IMG/VR virus record: IMGVR_UViG_3300044620_000592
Span: 41,670 to 105,669 of that record
Direction: 5' to 3' (one strand)
DNA: 64,000 bases
Source: a virus
Both the position numbers and the translations under genes were made by a program. Below the pieces are notes generated by a model that worked only from the letters and a program-made list of their open reading frames with translations, did not search any database and was not told the DNA's origin. Of the stretch, positions 18,442 to 27,202 are shown in pieces; position 1 is the stretch's first letter; each line of letters starts with the position of its first letter.

Positions 18442-18975
18442 TTAAGCAGCACCAGGCTTAGGCAATGCTCTCCAAGCTGCTTCAAACTTTGCAGCGTCTT
18501 TTGCCATCTCTGGAGAAAGCTCTAAATGTAACCACTTCCCTCCAAAACTACCAGCATTATCAGACTCGGTAAAAATTTTTACCCCAGCCTCATTCTCACC
18601 TCTTGAGCACCTAAATCCGCGACCATACCCTTGATTCTTGTCCTTAGGGTTTGCATCAAATGCATAGTCATGAATTTCTTCAATACCTAACTCTTTAGTG
18701 TACTTAATGAACCAGTTCCACATTTCGACTCCAACTTTACGGTCTTTGTAGCCGATGTCGCATGCTGCACCAGTTGCGTGAACGCTCAGGAATTTCTCCA
18801 TGCCTGGGTCGCCAATCTTTTTACCAGCGGTCTTGGAATTTCTCATCAATCTTGGGACATAAATCCCCATGTTGGAAGTTTTCCATCTTTTTCCACAAAG
18901 TTCAACTAACTTCTGGGTTCCAGGCTGTGCGCCCTTACCATCAAAACTTGGATAATAGCTATACTTTCTTGGCAT
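18442..18975 (-). CDS. Endolysin, peptidase M15-type
   Basis: A 177-residue protein with the M15 zinc peptidase signature SxHxxGxAxD: S64-V-H66 to D73 (SVHATGAACDIGY), and the third ligand H150 in GKWLHLELS. M15 enzymes cleave peptide bonds in peptidoglycan stem peptides (L-Ala-D-Glu or D-Ala-D-Ala). A GKGAQPGTQKLVELCGKRW segment precedes the catalytic part. Neighbouring holin-like genes support lysis. There is no signal peptide, so release would need a holin. Confidence 0.85.
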   Translation of the reverse strand: MPRKYSYYPSFDGKGAQPGTQKLVELCGKRWKTSNMGIYVPRLMRNSKTAGKKIGDPGMEKFLSVHATGAACDIGYKDRKVGVEMWNWFIKYTKELGIEEIHDYAFDANPKDKNQGYGRGFRCSRGENEAGVKIFTESDNAGSFGGKWLHLELSPEMAKDAAKFEAAWRALPKPGAA

Positions 18976-19175
18976 TATTTACCAGCCTTGACTTTACCAA
19001 ATGCTAAATCATTTGGGTTTACATAGCGTAAAATCACTGGAAGAGCTGCAGCCCAGAGTGCGTTTGCAGCCATCTTTACATCACCGGTTGAAACATAGAC
19101 AGCAACAGCTGCGCCTAAAACACTTCTACCGTAGGAGGCAATCATTGCCTTATTTTCTTCTGAAATCTTAATCAT
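18975..19175 (-). CDS. Holin-like protein
   Basis: A 66-residue protein with one clear hydrophobic span (SVLGAAVAVYVSTG) and a second weaker one (ALWAAALPVILRYV), plus a basic C-terminus (KVKAGK). Actinophage holins beside endolysin genes have this size and topology. It is directly upstream of the endolysin and coupled to it. Confidence 0.7.
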   Translation of the reverse strand: MIKISEENKAMIASYGRSVLGAAVAVYVSTGDVKMAANALWAAALPVILRYVNPNDLAFGKVKAGK

Positions 19176-19225
19176 AAAATTCTCCTTTGCGGCCTAAAAC
19201 CACTTATTTACAGTATACATTAGTC

Positions 19226-19468
19226 TCATTCTTCAGGCTTACTTTTTGCCTTGCTGAATATTGACTCAATTTCATCTTCAGATAACTTTCCGTCATCAAG
19301 AAAGGCATTTGCAAGACCTTCTACGACTTTAGCAACACCGCCAATTCCGGCCATAAAAATAGCCTTTGGCAAGCTAACGCCAGCAACAGCACCAGCGCCA
19401 ATAACGCCAAGACCTGATGCACCGAAAACAGCAAGTATTCTCAATAGGATATTATTTACACTAGACAT
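19226..19468 (-). CDS. Second small membrane protein of the lysis block
   Basis: An 80-residue protein with a long Gly/Ala-rich hydrophobic region (ILAVFGASGLGVIGAGAVAGVSLPKAIFMAGIGG) and an acidic C-terminal tail (DDGKLSEDEIESIFSK). Could be a holin or antiholin paired with the 66-aa protein. Its ATG overlaps the stop of the 55-aa gene upstream. Confidence 0.65.
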   Translation of the reverse strand: MSSVNNILLRILAVFGASGLGVIGAGAVAGVSLPKAIFMAGIGGVAKVVEGLANAFLDDGKLSEDEIESIFSKAKSKPEE

Positions 19469-19635
19469 TAATCCTCCTTTTTAATTAATACACCAAACAT
19501 ATGAACAACAAAAGCAGCAACAGTTAGCCACAATCCATAAGTTTGAGTTTTACCAGATAATGTAATTAAAACAATTACACCTCCGGATAATGTCCATGCC
19601 AAAGCATGGAGTTCGTTTAAGATTTTTTTAAACAT
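19468..19635 (-). CDS. Third small membrane protein of the lysis block
   Basis: A 55-residue frame from ATG 19635 to a stop at 19468. It overlaps both neighbours through TAATG junctions, strong evidence that it is real. It has two hydrophobic segments (LAWTLSGGVIVLITL and LWLTVAAFVVHMFGVL) with a basic end. It fits a holin, spanin-like or antiholin role alongside the two other membrane genes. Confidence 0.65.
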   Translation of the reverse strand: MFKKILNELHALAWTLSGGVIVLITLSGKTQTYGLWLTVAAFVVHMFGVLIKKED

Positions 19636-21140
19636 TATTTTCTCCTTGATCGACTGCTACCTCGATCTCCATTTCCAGAACCACCATCTCCTGATGGTCC
19701 ACCAGCACCTCCACCTGATGGCGCAGAACCGCCTCCAGAGGGCATGGGAGCCGTTGTAATCGTTGTTAACACCGTTGTTACGGCAATCAGGGCTCTTCTT
19801 GCTTTTACATCTATCTCAGAACCTGTAGGAACATAATCATCAAGCCCCTCTCCAAAGATGTCAATTTCTGTTTCAAATTCTTCTTTGATGTCATTTGGGG
19901 CATTCGTCAGGGCTTCAACAAGGGCATTCTCTTGCTCTAACGACAAGTCAGAAACTGTTATCTCAGCAAAAATTTCCCCGGCTTGCTCTGGAGTGATGCT
20001 CTCCAAGACTTTTTCACTTGTCGCAAGTTCACTTGCTTGATCTGAAGACAGTTCAGAGTCAAGAATTTTATCAACAATATTTGCTACTTCTTCTTGCGAT
20101 ACTGAATCTGAATCAATAGCACTTATAACTTCAGTAACCTGCTCATCATTTAGCCTTTCATTTGAATTAAGTATCTCAATAACTTCTTGAACAATAGCTG
20201 CTGTTGGAGCAATTGTTGTTGTCGTAGTTGTAGTAGGTGCTACTGTTGTAGAAACGACTGTGGTTGTTGTAGTTGTTGGAATTGGCACAGTTGTTGGAGC
20301 AATTGTTGGAAATACAAAAACACTTGTAGTTGTAGGCGGTATAGTTGTTGTTGATGAAGTTGTTGTGCTTGTGGTTGTTGTGGTTGATGTTGTACTTGTG
20401 GTTGTCGTAGGGATTGGCAAAGTCAATCCAGATACCTCATTGCTCCAACCCGAATAGACCGGAATAGAGTCGTTATCAGCACGAACTTTAAACTTATATT
20501 CAGTATTTGGTGCAAGATCCTCAACGACTGTAGATGTTTGAATGGATGACGCTGCCCAGCCAGTAAGCCAATTGTCATTTGAGAAAAAAACAGCATATCT
20601 TTCCACCTGTACATTGGATTGTTCTGGGGCATCCCATGATAAATAAACTTTGTTTTGGTTTGTAGATGTGACTATAAGATTCTGTGGACTATTCAAATAT
20701 GGAGCAATAGTGGTTGTAGTTGTACTGCTCGTTGTGGTGCTTGAAGTTGTTGTTGATGGAATTTGAGTTGGTACCGAGTCGGTTTCAATATCGTAGAAAT
20801 TTCCATACCACCTATTAGGGTCTCCACAGCAAACACCTGTGCGTAAACGATAGGTTCCAGATTCTTGCACATTATAAGAAATATAGGAATCTAAACCAAA
20901 ATGGTCATCATTCGCAGCTAACAGCCCGTCATTGCTGTCGTAAAGCCAAAACATGCTGTCAATCCCGTATTGCTGAGCGGTTGCTCGCACGGTGAAGGTT
21001 GTTCCAGATTCAAGTTGGAAATAAAAATCTCCAGCACTTTCAGTTCTAAAAGTCTCGGCTTTGGCGGGGCTTGAAAAGAAGGATAAGATTAATATAGGTG
21101 CTAATAACCATGAGCCTTTTTTAAATCTTAATCTTCTCAC
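19635..21140 (-). CDS. Secreted FN3 protein with Thr-rich linkers
   Basis: A 501-residue protein with an N-terminal signal peptide (basic MRRLRFKKGS, then a hydrophobic core, cleavage likely after AKA near residue 28). It then has a beta-sandwich region (~30-125) reminiscent of a pre-peptidase C-terminal domain, Thr/Ser-rich linkers, one fibronectin type III domain (~150-240, ending EYKFKVRADND), further TTTT linkers, a helical region and a Gly/Ser-rich basic end. The poly-Thr style is typical of secreted proteins of low-GC or acidimicrobial Actinobacteria. It lies between the fibre-like and lysis genes, so it may bind or alter the host envelope. It could also be a cargo gene taken from a host. 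Confidence 0.75.
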   Translation of the reverse strand: MRRLRFKKGSWLLAPILILSFFSSPAKAETFRTESAGDFYFQLESGTTFTVRATAQQYGIDSMFWLYDSNDGLLAANDDHFGLDSYISYNVQESGTYRLRTGVCCGDPNRWYGNFYDIETDSVPTQIPSTTTSSTTTSSTTTTTIAPYLNSPQNLIVTSTNQNKVYLSWDAPEQSNVQVERYAVFFSNDNWLTGWAASSIQTSTVVEDLAPNTEYKFKVRADNDSIPVYSGWSNEVSGLTLPIPTTTTSTTSTTTTTSTTTSSTTTIPPTTTSVFVFPTIAPTTVPIPTTTTTTVVSTTVAPTTTTTTTIAPTAAIVQEVIEILNSNERLNDEQVTEVISAIDSDSVSQEEVANIVDKILDSELSSDQASELATSEKVLESITPEQAGEIFAEITVSDLSLEQENALVEALTNAPNDIKEEFETEIDIFGEGLDDYVPTGSEIDVKARRALIAVTTVLTTITTAPMPSGGGSAPSGGGAGGPSGDGGSGNGDRGSSRSRRK

Positions 21141-21164
21141 ATAACAATAATACTAGATTATTGA

Positions 21165-21497
21165 TTAAGCGGAATACTCAACTCCACTAATGGTAAAAGT
21201 ACATTTATTATTGGCATTTACAACATGAATTTTATATCCAGAGTCTAAAACTGTTGTTGTATCAACAGAAACAGTCTCACTAGCGTTAATTGTAAAAGAT
21301 TTAAAGAGTGCATTATTATTTCCAGGAGTTCCAGAAGGAGTTAAGATGTGCATATCAAATAATACAGAAGCACCTGTCGTATTGCATATAGTAATTGTTT
21401 TTAAGATTGTATAAGAACCTGTGTCTGTTGACACGGTATAAACATTGGATGCTGTATCGTTTCCAATATATAAAGATTTTGGTGTTAAATTAGCCAT
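21165..21497 (-). CDS. Beta-sandwich virion protein (paralogue of 15.5 kb gene)
   Basis: A 110-residue all-beta protein. It shares the ITI.N.T / FTINASET pattern with the 119-residue gene at 15.5-15.8 kb. The two flank the lysis/fibre block, which suggests duplication. Overlaps the preceding gene by one base. Role as a small decoration or fibre protein is inferred. Confidence 0.6.
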   Translation of the reverse strand: MANLTPKSLYIGNDTASNVYTVSTDTGSYTILKTITICNTTGASVLFDMHILTPSGTPGNNNALFKSFTINASETVSVDTTTVLDSGYKIHVVNANNKCTFTISGVEYSA

Positions 21498-21841
21498 TAG
21501 ACCCCCATCCAGTTAAGTATTTGATTATCATATACAGTTGTATTCATTGATTGAACAGTAGTCGCATCAAGAACATGATCTACTAATTCACCAACTGTAT
21601 GATCTATTGCAGTTGTGCCATCGTAACCTCTGCTTAAAACAGTAAATGTATTAGCACTTCTGCTTGATATTAAAACCTTTTCTTCATATGGGTTTCCACG
21701 ACCTATTGACACAACGAAGCTGTTTAAATCGCCAGATGGAAATGTTGAGCCATCTGTCACAGAGAAAGATGTAGCGGAGTTTGAAATATTCGCACTTAAA
21801 GCCTGTGCAACAACTGCACCAGCAAATTCTCTTCTTTCCAT
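21497..21841 (-). CDS. Virion protein, fibre-associated
   Basis: A 114-residue protein with a SATSFSVTDGSTFPSGDLNSFVVSIGRGNPYEEKVLIS pattern frequent in phage structural proteins, in which a strand pair is followed by a glycine turn and a VLSRGYDGTTAIDHTVG element. That last motif is common in short fibre or baseplate-associated proteins. Sits in the virion gene run. Confidence 0.6.
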   Translation of the reverse strand: MERREFAGAVVAQALSANISNSATSFSVTDGSTFPSGDLNSFVVSIGRGNPYEEKVLISSRSANTFTVLSRGYDGTTAIDHTVGELVDHVLDATTVQSMNTTVYDNQILNWMGV

Positions 21842-21849
21842 ATTACCTC

Positions 21850-22236
21850 TTAGTCAATTGTGATATCAAGATCGCCAGTTGCAACTCTAAGAGTGTCACC
21901 AGCGTCAAGAACTTTGTTTGCAGTTAATGTTCCGTAAACTAAAAGATTTCCACCTGTGCTGTTGTCCATGATTCCAATTGCAACGATTGTGCATGCTGGC
22001 ATGTCAGGGAAATCAATGTTTGCATTGTTTGATGTAGCACCACCGCTTGAGGCGGTAAAAAGACCTGCAAGGGCTTTTCTTGAATAAGAAGCACCAGTTG
22101 CTTCTGTGCCCGCTGTTGAATCAGTTGGAGCAGTTGTAAACAACGCTAGATGAGTTGTTGGCATTGTATATGATGTAGTTCCAACTACATGATCAAGAAT
22201 TTTGTTTTCAGCATAATCGCTAAGGCTACCTGCCAT
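21850..22236 (-). CDS. Phage tail fibre/structural protein (LFTTAPT family)
   Basis: A 128-residue protein with the hallmark HLALFTTAPTDSTAGTEATGASYSRKA segment of a widespread phage family annotated as tail or head fibre proteins. The body continues IDFPDMPACTIVAIGIMDNSTGGNLLVYGTL, also characteristic. Placed just downstream of the capsid gene. Likely a virion surface component. Confidence 0.75.
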   Translation of the reverse strand: MAGSLSDYAENKILDHVVGTTSYTMPTTHLALFTTAPTDSTAGTEATGASYSRKALAGLFTASSGGATSNNANIDFPDMPACTIVAIGIMDNSTGGNLLVYGTLTANKVLDAGDTLRVATGDLDITID

Positions 22237-22238
22237 AA

Positions 22239-22562
22239 TTAATCCTCCTTAGAATTAAGATAATCTTCCAATTCTAACTGATCTGGAAGTCTGAAGTTTT
22301 CAAGGGTAAGAAGGAAAGCGGCCTCTGCTTCTGATACTTCTTGAATATTGTTTTGTCTTGTAAAATGAACTTCACCGGAAACATAAGATGCACCGCTCTC
22401 AAATATAACAACAACTTTGCCAGATTCAGTTTTAACTTCTTCAGCCTTTTTTTCGGCTTTGGCTTTTGGAGCAGCAGCTTTTTTGGCTGGTGCTTTCTTT
22501 ACAGTGTTCTTTTCTTCTTTACCAGAAGTAACATCTGTGCTTTTAATAACATTATCACTCAT
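22239..22562 (-). CDS. Lys/Ala-rich small virion-linked protein
   Basis: 107 residues from ATG 22562 (MSDNVIKSTDVTSG); a longer frame starts at 22631 but would run through the upstream hairpin. The N-terminal half is a Lys/Ala linker (VKKAPAKKAAAPKAKAEKKAEEVK). The C-terminal half has a compact beta region (VVVIFESGASYVSGEVHFTR) and a helix. Resembles Ala/Lys-rich proteins that follow the capsid gene in actinophages. Confidence 0.6.
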   Translation of the reverse strand: MSDNVIKSTDVTSGKEEKNTVKKAPAKKAAAPKAKAEKKAEEVKTESGKVVVIFESGASYVSGEVHFTRQNNIQEVSEAEAAFLLTLENFRLPDQLELEDYLNSKED

Positions 22563-22598
22563 AGGTAATAGATTACCACATATGTTTAAATAATGCGA

Positions 22599-22624
22599 GA
22601 AGGAGAGGATTTCTCCTCTCCTTC
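22599..22624 (-). terminator. Hairpin after major capsid gene
   Basis: The arms GAAGGAGAGGA and TCCTCTCCTTC pair over 11 bp with a 4-base loop, right after the capsid stop. There is no long U tract next to it on the minus strand, so it may act as a weak terminator or as an mRNA stabiliser that keeps capsid transcript high. Confidence 0.55.
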
Positions 22625-22648
22625 CGCACACATTTTTAGTTATGAATA

Positions 22649-23680
22649 TTAGAGGCTACGAAGCTTAACATTCTTACCGATTACATAAGAATCAGCATTT
22701 TCAATGTTAGATCCAACTCTCATGAATTGTGTATATTCAATCGTGTCGGTCTTTGGCTTGAACTGACGGTAAACGGTAATGTCACGGTGGATACCAATGA
22801 TGCGGTTGTTAGGGAATGTTAATTCAACATGACCATGTGAACCAGCAGCACCAGAGTAATCACCAGATACTGTTTCTGGCATCAAAGGAACTTCAAGCAA
22901 TGGAATACCGAATGGTGCGATACCAGTTGAACCTGGACCGCCATTTGCTCTCATAGCTCCCTGAAGGAATGCCATATCACCAACGGTAGATGCTGGTGAT
23001 GGTGCGCCTGCTGTTGCAGCAGTTGCGGAGTTTGGATTACCCAAGCTATAAATGGTGTCTTGCACAACACCCGAACCGGTGAAGAATCTCAATTCATTTC
23101 TGCGCTGGAGATACTTGGTTGGGAGGTTGCGGAGGATACGGTCGTATGTAGCGCGGGAAACTTGGTTTCCTGCCTCATCTACGGTACGGCCATTTGCCTT
23201 TGCAAGCTTGATAAAGCCATCAAGAGCCTTAATAAGACCATTGTTGGAGGAGGTGTTACCATTGATGAACAAGTCGTCAAGGTCGTTGGCTGTCTGACGA
23301 GCCATAACCTGTGCGATGTGATCTTCAAGAGAAGCACCCTCGATGTTGTCCTCTAAGGACTCTGTTGACACAGCCCAATCAAGACGAAGCTTGACAGTGC
23401 TTAATGAAACCTTGCTGAATGTTACAGCAGCATTGGTGCCATCGTCAGTTGCCTCGGTTGCCTTGGAAAGCAAACGAGTACCAACAGAAACCTTATCGAT
23501 TTCCATTTGTGGTGTACGCATGCGAACGACTCTAGCGTTCTGCATGAGTACGGATTGGTCAATAACGTAATCTAAGAAGCGGTTGGACTGAGCTGGCTTT
23601 AACAAACCACCTGAATCATTGCCAACAACGCCCGTTGTTACTTCATTAGCCTTTGAAAGAATTTCTTCTTGTGATGCCAT
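22649..23680 (-). CDS. Major capsid protein (HK97 fold)
   Basis: A 343-residue protein directly downstream of the protease, where the major capsid gene normally lies. Sequence features fit HK97-fold subunits: an N-terminal arm with SNRFLDYVIDQSVLMQNARVVRM, a spine helix with DLDDLFINGN, and a P-domain followed by a C-terminal strand (NRIIGIHRDITVYRQFKPKTDTIEYTQ). Starts ATG 23680 after a good AGGAGG. Followed by a stable hairpin. Highly expressed gene expected. Confidence 0.9.
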   Translation of the reverse strand: MASQEEILSKANEVTTGVVGNDSGGLLKPAQSNRFLDYVIDQSVLMQNARVVRMRTPQMEIDKVSVGTRLLSKATEATDDGTNAAVTFSKVSLSTVKLRLDWAVSTESLEDNIEGASLEDHIAQVMARQTANDLDDLFINGNTSSNNGLIKALDGFIKLAKANGRTVDEAGNQVSRATYDRILRNLPTKYLQRRNELRFFTGSGVVQDTIYSLGNPNSATAATAGAPSPASTVGDMAFLQGAMRANGGPGSTGIAPFGIPLLEVPLMPETVSGDYSGAAGSHGHVELTFPNNRIIGIHRDITVYRQFKPKTDTIEYTQFMRVGSNIENADSYVIGKNVKLRSL

Positions 23681-23697
23681 ATATTTTTTCCTCCTAC

Positions 23698-25269
23698 TTA
23701 TGACTTATAACCCAGGGCGCTAATAACGCTCTGTGGCAAATACATGTTTCCCCAGATAGAATCTGACTTAGCGAGCTCATCGCCCTCTTCCTCTTCTTCT
23801 TCCGGATCAACGCTTTTCTTGATAGCACCAGCGTCAGCAAACTTGCTGACTTGCTCTTCTGTTTCAGCGAGAGCCTTTTCTGCTGCTTCTAATTTTTCTT
23901 GAAGCTCAATTGTGTTGGCTTCAAAACCCTTTGCAATATTGTCGATCTTTTCGTTAAGCGAAGCCTCAACCTCTTCTTTGATAGAAGTAGCGAAGTTAGC
24001 CAGTTTGTCATCAACAACAGCACTAAGAGCATCTTTAAGGACTTCAATATCCATATTTTCCTCCTGTGTGTTAATAGTAACTTCAACTTGGGTTGAAGCA
24101 TCCTCTTGAACATCTGGGACAAGCCAATTGACCATACGCTTTAAAAGCGATAATCTATTTATTTCTTGTTCATTCATGTTTAAGACCTTATCATAGTTTA
24201 CATCATTCTGCAATGTTTCATCTTGCGTTTTAATGATTTCTACTAGTTCTTCCATTTTATAAGAACTCATTTCTTTTTTCTCCTTTTTCTTTTTTGGTGT
24301 TGTAGGTGTAATAAATTGATTACCCTGTGTTGGATTTTTAATTCCAGAACCCATACCGGAAGAAGTAACTTCTCCTTCCTTTTCCATTTCAGAATCAACA
24401 GACTTCTCTTTTGTGTTCTGATATCTCTCAAGGAGTCTTCTTCCTTTTGCTGCTAATTCCGCAGCGTCTTGAGCATTCTGAGGAACTGGTTCGCCCCATG
24501 CAGCAGCAGAAAGAGCCAATCTTGTTGGCTCTCCATTTGGCTTTTTCATTGGGCCAGATGGGTTTGTAAAAAATCTTGTTAAAAAAGAGCCTTTTCTACG
24601 CATTTTTTCAGGAGTATCTGCTCGCCCCTTTACCCCTGGTTTAAGGTTTGCACCTTCTGTTTCTTTGAAGTGAGCACGACCAGCAGCGGTAAGTCCACCT
24701 TTTGGATCCTTGAGAGGGGCTTTTGCTTTTTCAATATCAAAATCAATTCCTTCAACAACATCAAGGATGTAATCCAAATTTCCATCCGTATCCATTTTGA
24801 TAATGTCAACAGTCGCAAGCGCATTGGCTGGGTTGTCGACTAAACTCAACTCACCTAATGTATATTTTTTAATAACATTAACTGGTCTTCCTCTAAACAT
24901 CTTTTCTGTAGACTCAGCCTTTTCCATAATCTTTCCACCAATAGAAAATGCTTGAAGAGTTCCATCGAGAATTTTTTCCCAAGTATCTTGGGCTCCCTTT
25001 GATATGTAAGCACTTACTTTAATAGCCTTATATCTTTCACCATCTTCAGATTCAATCTCAACTGGTTCATAACTAATAGCCTTGCCTACGGCAATGGGGT
25101 GGTGCATTTCTCGGATATTTCCACCCCAGTTTTTAAATGCCTCAAGAGAAGCATTGAATTCAACAATGTCTCCAGATTTATCAATATTATCAGCAGTTGC
25201 AATACCGCTTACAATTCTTTCCTCTTTTTTGATCATATCAATTGGGAAAGATAAATTAAAGTTTTCCAT
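23698..25269 (-). CDS. Prohead protease fused to scaffold, with DUF6321-like insert
   Basis: A 523-residue protein. The N-terminal ~160 residues are an HK97-type (U35) prohead protease: REMHHP with the catalytic His near 56, and the serine in AFSIGG at 109. Residues ~186-285 (GGLTAAGRAHFKETEGANL onward, ending AAKGRRLLERY) match a domain I recall as DUF6321. The remainder is a charged helical scaffold (~410-490, EEVEASLNEKIDNIAKGFEANT) with an acidic tail. The protease would clear the scaffold during maturation. Precedes the capsid gene. Confidence 0.85.
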   Translation of the reverse strand: MENFNLSFPIDMIKKEERIVSGIATADNIDKSGDIVEFNASLEAFKNWGGNIREMHHPIAVGKAISYEPVEIESEDGERYKAIKVSAYISKGAQDTWEKILDGTLQAFSIGGKIMEKAESTEKMFRGRPVNVIKKYTLGELSLVDNPANALATVDIIKMDTDGNLDYILDVVEGIDFDIEKAKAPLKDPKGGLTAAGRAHFKETEGANLKPGVKGRADTPEKMRRKGSFLTRFFTNPSGPMKKPNGEPTRLALSAAAWGEPVPQNAQDAAELAAKGRRLLERYQNTKEKSVDSEMEKEGEVTSSGMGSGIKNPTQGNQFITPTTPKKKKEKKEMSSYKMEELVEIIKTQDETLQNDVNYDKVLNMNEQEINRLSLLKRMVNWLVPDVQEDASTQVEVTINTQEENMDIEVLKDALSAVVDDKLANFATSIKEEVEASLNEKIDNIAKGFEANTIELQEKLEAAEKALAETEEQVSKFADAGAIKKSVDPEEEEEEGDELAKSDSIWGNMYLPQSVISALGYKS

Positions 25270-25311
25270 AAAGACCTCGTAATCTTAAATTATACACTAT
25301 AAAGCGTATCT

Positions 25312-25578
25312 TTAACCAAAAGCCATTACAGCGATTGTTACGCCAGATGTAATTACTTGAAACTTTGTATAGTCTCCATACAATTCAACATAGCCAGCAT
25401 TGCCTTCGGCAGTTGAGGGAATTAGTACCCTCAATGGTCCACCATTGACTTCGACAACAGCATCTGTTGCATTGCTTGCATTGTAAAATTTAATAGAAGA
25501 TGTATGTCTTCCAACACTTACTTCACCATCGGTGCTTGTAACACTTGTGTCTGAATAGACTAAAGTTTGTTCACTCAT
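25312..25578 (-). CDS. Small beta protein between portal and protease
   Basis: 88 residues from ATG 25578, preceded by AAGGAG. An upstream in-frame start at 25593 would lie inside the portal gene. Mostly beta (TLVYSDTSVTSTDGEVSVG, VVEVNGGPLRVLIPS). Overlaps the portal end by eight bases. A capsid-associated or decoration role is possible. No named family. Confidence 0.6.
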   Translation of the reverse strand: MSEQTLVYSDTSVTSTDGEVSVGRHTSSIKFYNASNATDAVVEVNGGPLRVLIPSTAEGNAGYVELYGDYTKFQVITSGVTIAVMAFG

Positions 25579-27202
25579 TATTTTCTCCTTCAAATACCTT
25601 AACGGTATCTACATTATCGCCAGAATCTTGATTCTGACCTCTTTCTGCTTGGTCTCCTGAGCCTTGAACACCAGGGGGTGTTGAACCTGCATCAGACCTA
25701 GATTTTGGCGGAAGTGAGGCAGCGTTGTTAGAATTACCTATCGGTGCGCCAGCAGCTTCCTTTTTAACATTTGTTGGGTATGGAAGAACATCATCTCCAC
25801 TCTTGCGCTCTGGCAATCCAACCTTGCCTCTAACCTCGTTAGGTGACATAACCTCTGTTCTGAGATATCTGTCGTAGATTCTTGACTCCATCTCTTCATC
25901 CATAAGGTCAATCTTCTTAAGTTTAAATTGAAGTAAATCAGTAAATTCAGCAACAATTCTATTAATCTTCTTTTCAATTACCGCTTGGTCTGGACCAATA
26001 ACCTGCATCTTAAATGTCTTATCAGCATCTCTTGAAACAGCCAAGTTTGCGTTATCGTAGACACCGACTTTTGGAGCAGGAACTCTGTTTGCAACAAGTA
26101 TTTCATCACGGTTTGATTTGCGGTATTTGTCAAATGAAGCATCCTGAATACCGGCCTCAAGTTTTTCAAACTTAATATCAGTATCTGAACCTACAGATGC
26201 AGGGATTGGAATAATCAATGTTCCATGATTTCGACCCTTAACTTCATTTCTAAAATAGTTAACAAGCTCTTGTTTTGAGCGTTGACTAATCTTTGCACCT
26301 TTTAGAATGATTGCATAACGAGGAATTGCCTTGTTTTCAAAGTAGTCAATATTGTATTCTTTTGCAAACTTATCTCCAACAATCGCAGCAGCAGCTGACA
26401 CTGCCGATGGAATCCCGTAATATGTGTGATTTGGAGAATACATTTTAAAGTGAATAATCTCGTTAGGATTTGGATCCATGTTGATTGGGTCTTCAGTTTC
26501 TGTATCTTGGAAGTTTCTAAAATACACTGCCTGAATCTTATTGCTTCTAGAAATCTGAACATAGCCATCACGATTTCTTCTAACGCGAACCATTGTGCCG
26601 GGTATATGACCTATATAACCAATCTTTCCAGCGTTATTGCGACCAATTTCTAAATAGCCATTGCCAATGGTAAGAACATCTTGCCAAACGCGAACCATAG
26701 TTTCAATAAGGGTTTCTTCAATGTTAAGATTTTCAAATATCTCATCAAGATCTTCTTTTAAATCCTGCATTTGTCTTCTTGTTCTATCGAGTTTTGCTCT
26801 GTCGTCTTGGACTCTTTCAATTTTTCTTTTTGCTTTTAATGTTTCATTAAACTCAAAACCAAGACCAACAGTGTTCATAACTCTTGCGTTAATTGCAGCA
26901 TAGTGAATTGAACTTTGATCATATAGATGAGCAAGATTGTCTAAATCATATGGAGGATTAATAATATCCCAAAGAGAATATCCATTAACAACTAATGGAT
27001 CAACATATTTAGTCTGTGTGCCATCTGTGCCCTCATATTTTTTCTGAAGGCGTGATGCTTTTCTCTTCATTCTTGGAGAAAGAGAATCAATCTTTACATT
27101 TAAGAAGGGGTCTGTAATTTTCTTCTCAACCTCAAAAGAGCTATAAGAAATATCATCAAGCTCCTGTGATTCTTCTTCTTGTACGACTTCCCATTTTTGC
27201 AT
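25571..27202 (-). CDS. Portal protein
   Basis: A 543-residue protein with portal character: an N-terminal region with MKRKASRLQKKYEGT, the central stem/wing segment (LETMVRVWQDVLTIGNGYLEIGRN, followed by GKIGYIGHIPGTMVRV), and a membrane-like helical barrel region ending in AVSRDADKTFKMQVIGPDQ. The sequence PAPKVGVYDNANLAVSRDAD is typical of portals. The C-terminus is disordered (SLPPKSRSDAGSTPPGVQG). It forms the DNA channel and packaging dock. Confidence 0.88.
   Translation of the reverse strand: MQKWEVVQEEESQELDDISYSSFEVEKKITDPFLNVKIDSLSPRMKRKASRLQKKYEGTDGTQTKYVDPLVVNGYSLWDIINPPYDLDNLAHLYDQSSIHYAAINARVMNTVGLGFEFNETLKAKRKIERVQDDRAKLDRTRRQMQDLKEDLDEIFENLNIEETLIETMVRVWQDVLTIGNGYLEIGRNNAGKIGYIGHIPGTMVRVRRNRDGYVQISRSNKIQAVYFRNFQDTETEDPINMDPNPNEIIHFKMYSPNHTYYGIPSAVSAAAAIVGDKFAKEYNIDYFENKAIPRYAIILKGAKISQRSKQELVNYFRNEVKGRNHGTLIIPIPASVGSDTDIKFEKLEAGIQDASFDKYRKSNRDEILVANRVPAPKVGVYDNANLAVSRDADKTFKMQVIGPDQAVIEKKINRIVAEFTDLLQFKLKKIDLMDEEMESRIYDRYLRTEVMSPNEVRGKVGLPERKSGDDVLPYPTNVKKEAAGAPIGNSNNAASLPPKSRSDAGSTPPGVQGSGDQAERGQNQDSGDNVDTVKVFEGENNE

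Noticed and set aside
20260-20457. Val-rich plus-strand frame
   Set aside because: Reverse reading of poly-Thr linkers in the secreted FN3 gene.
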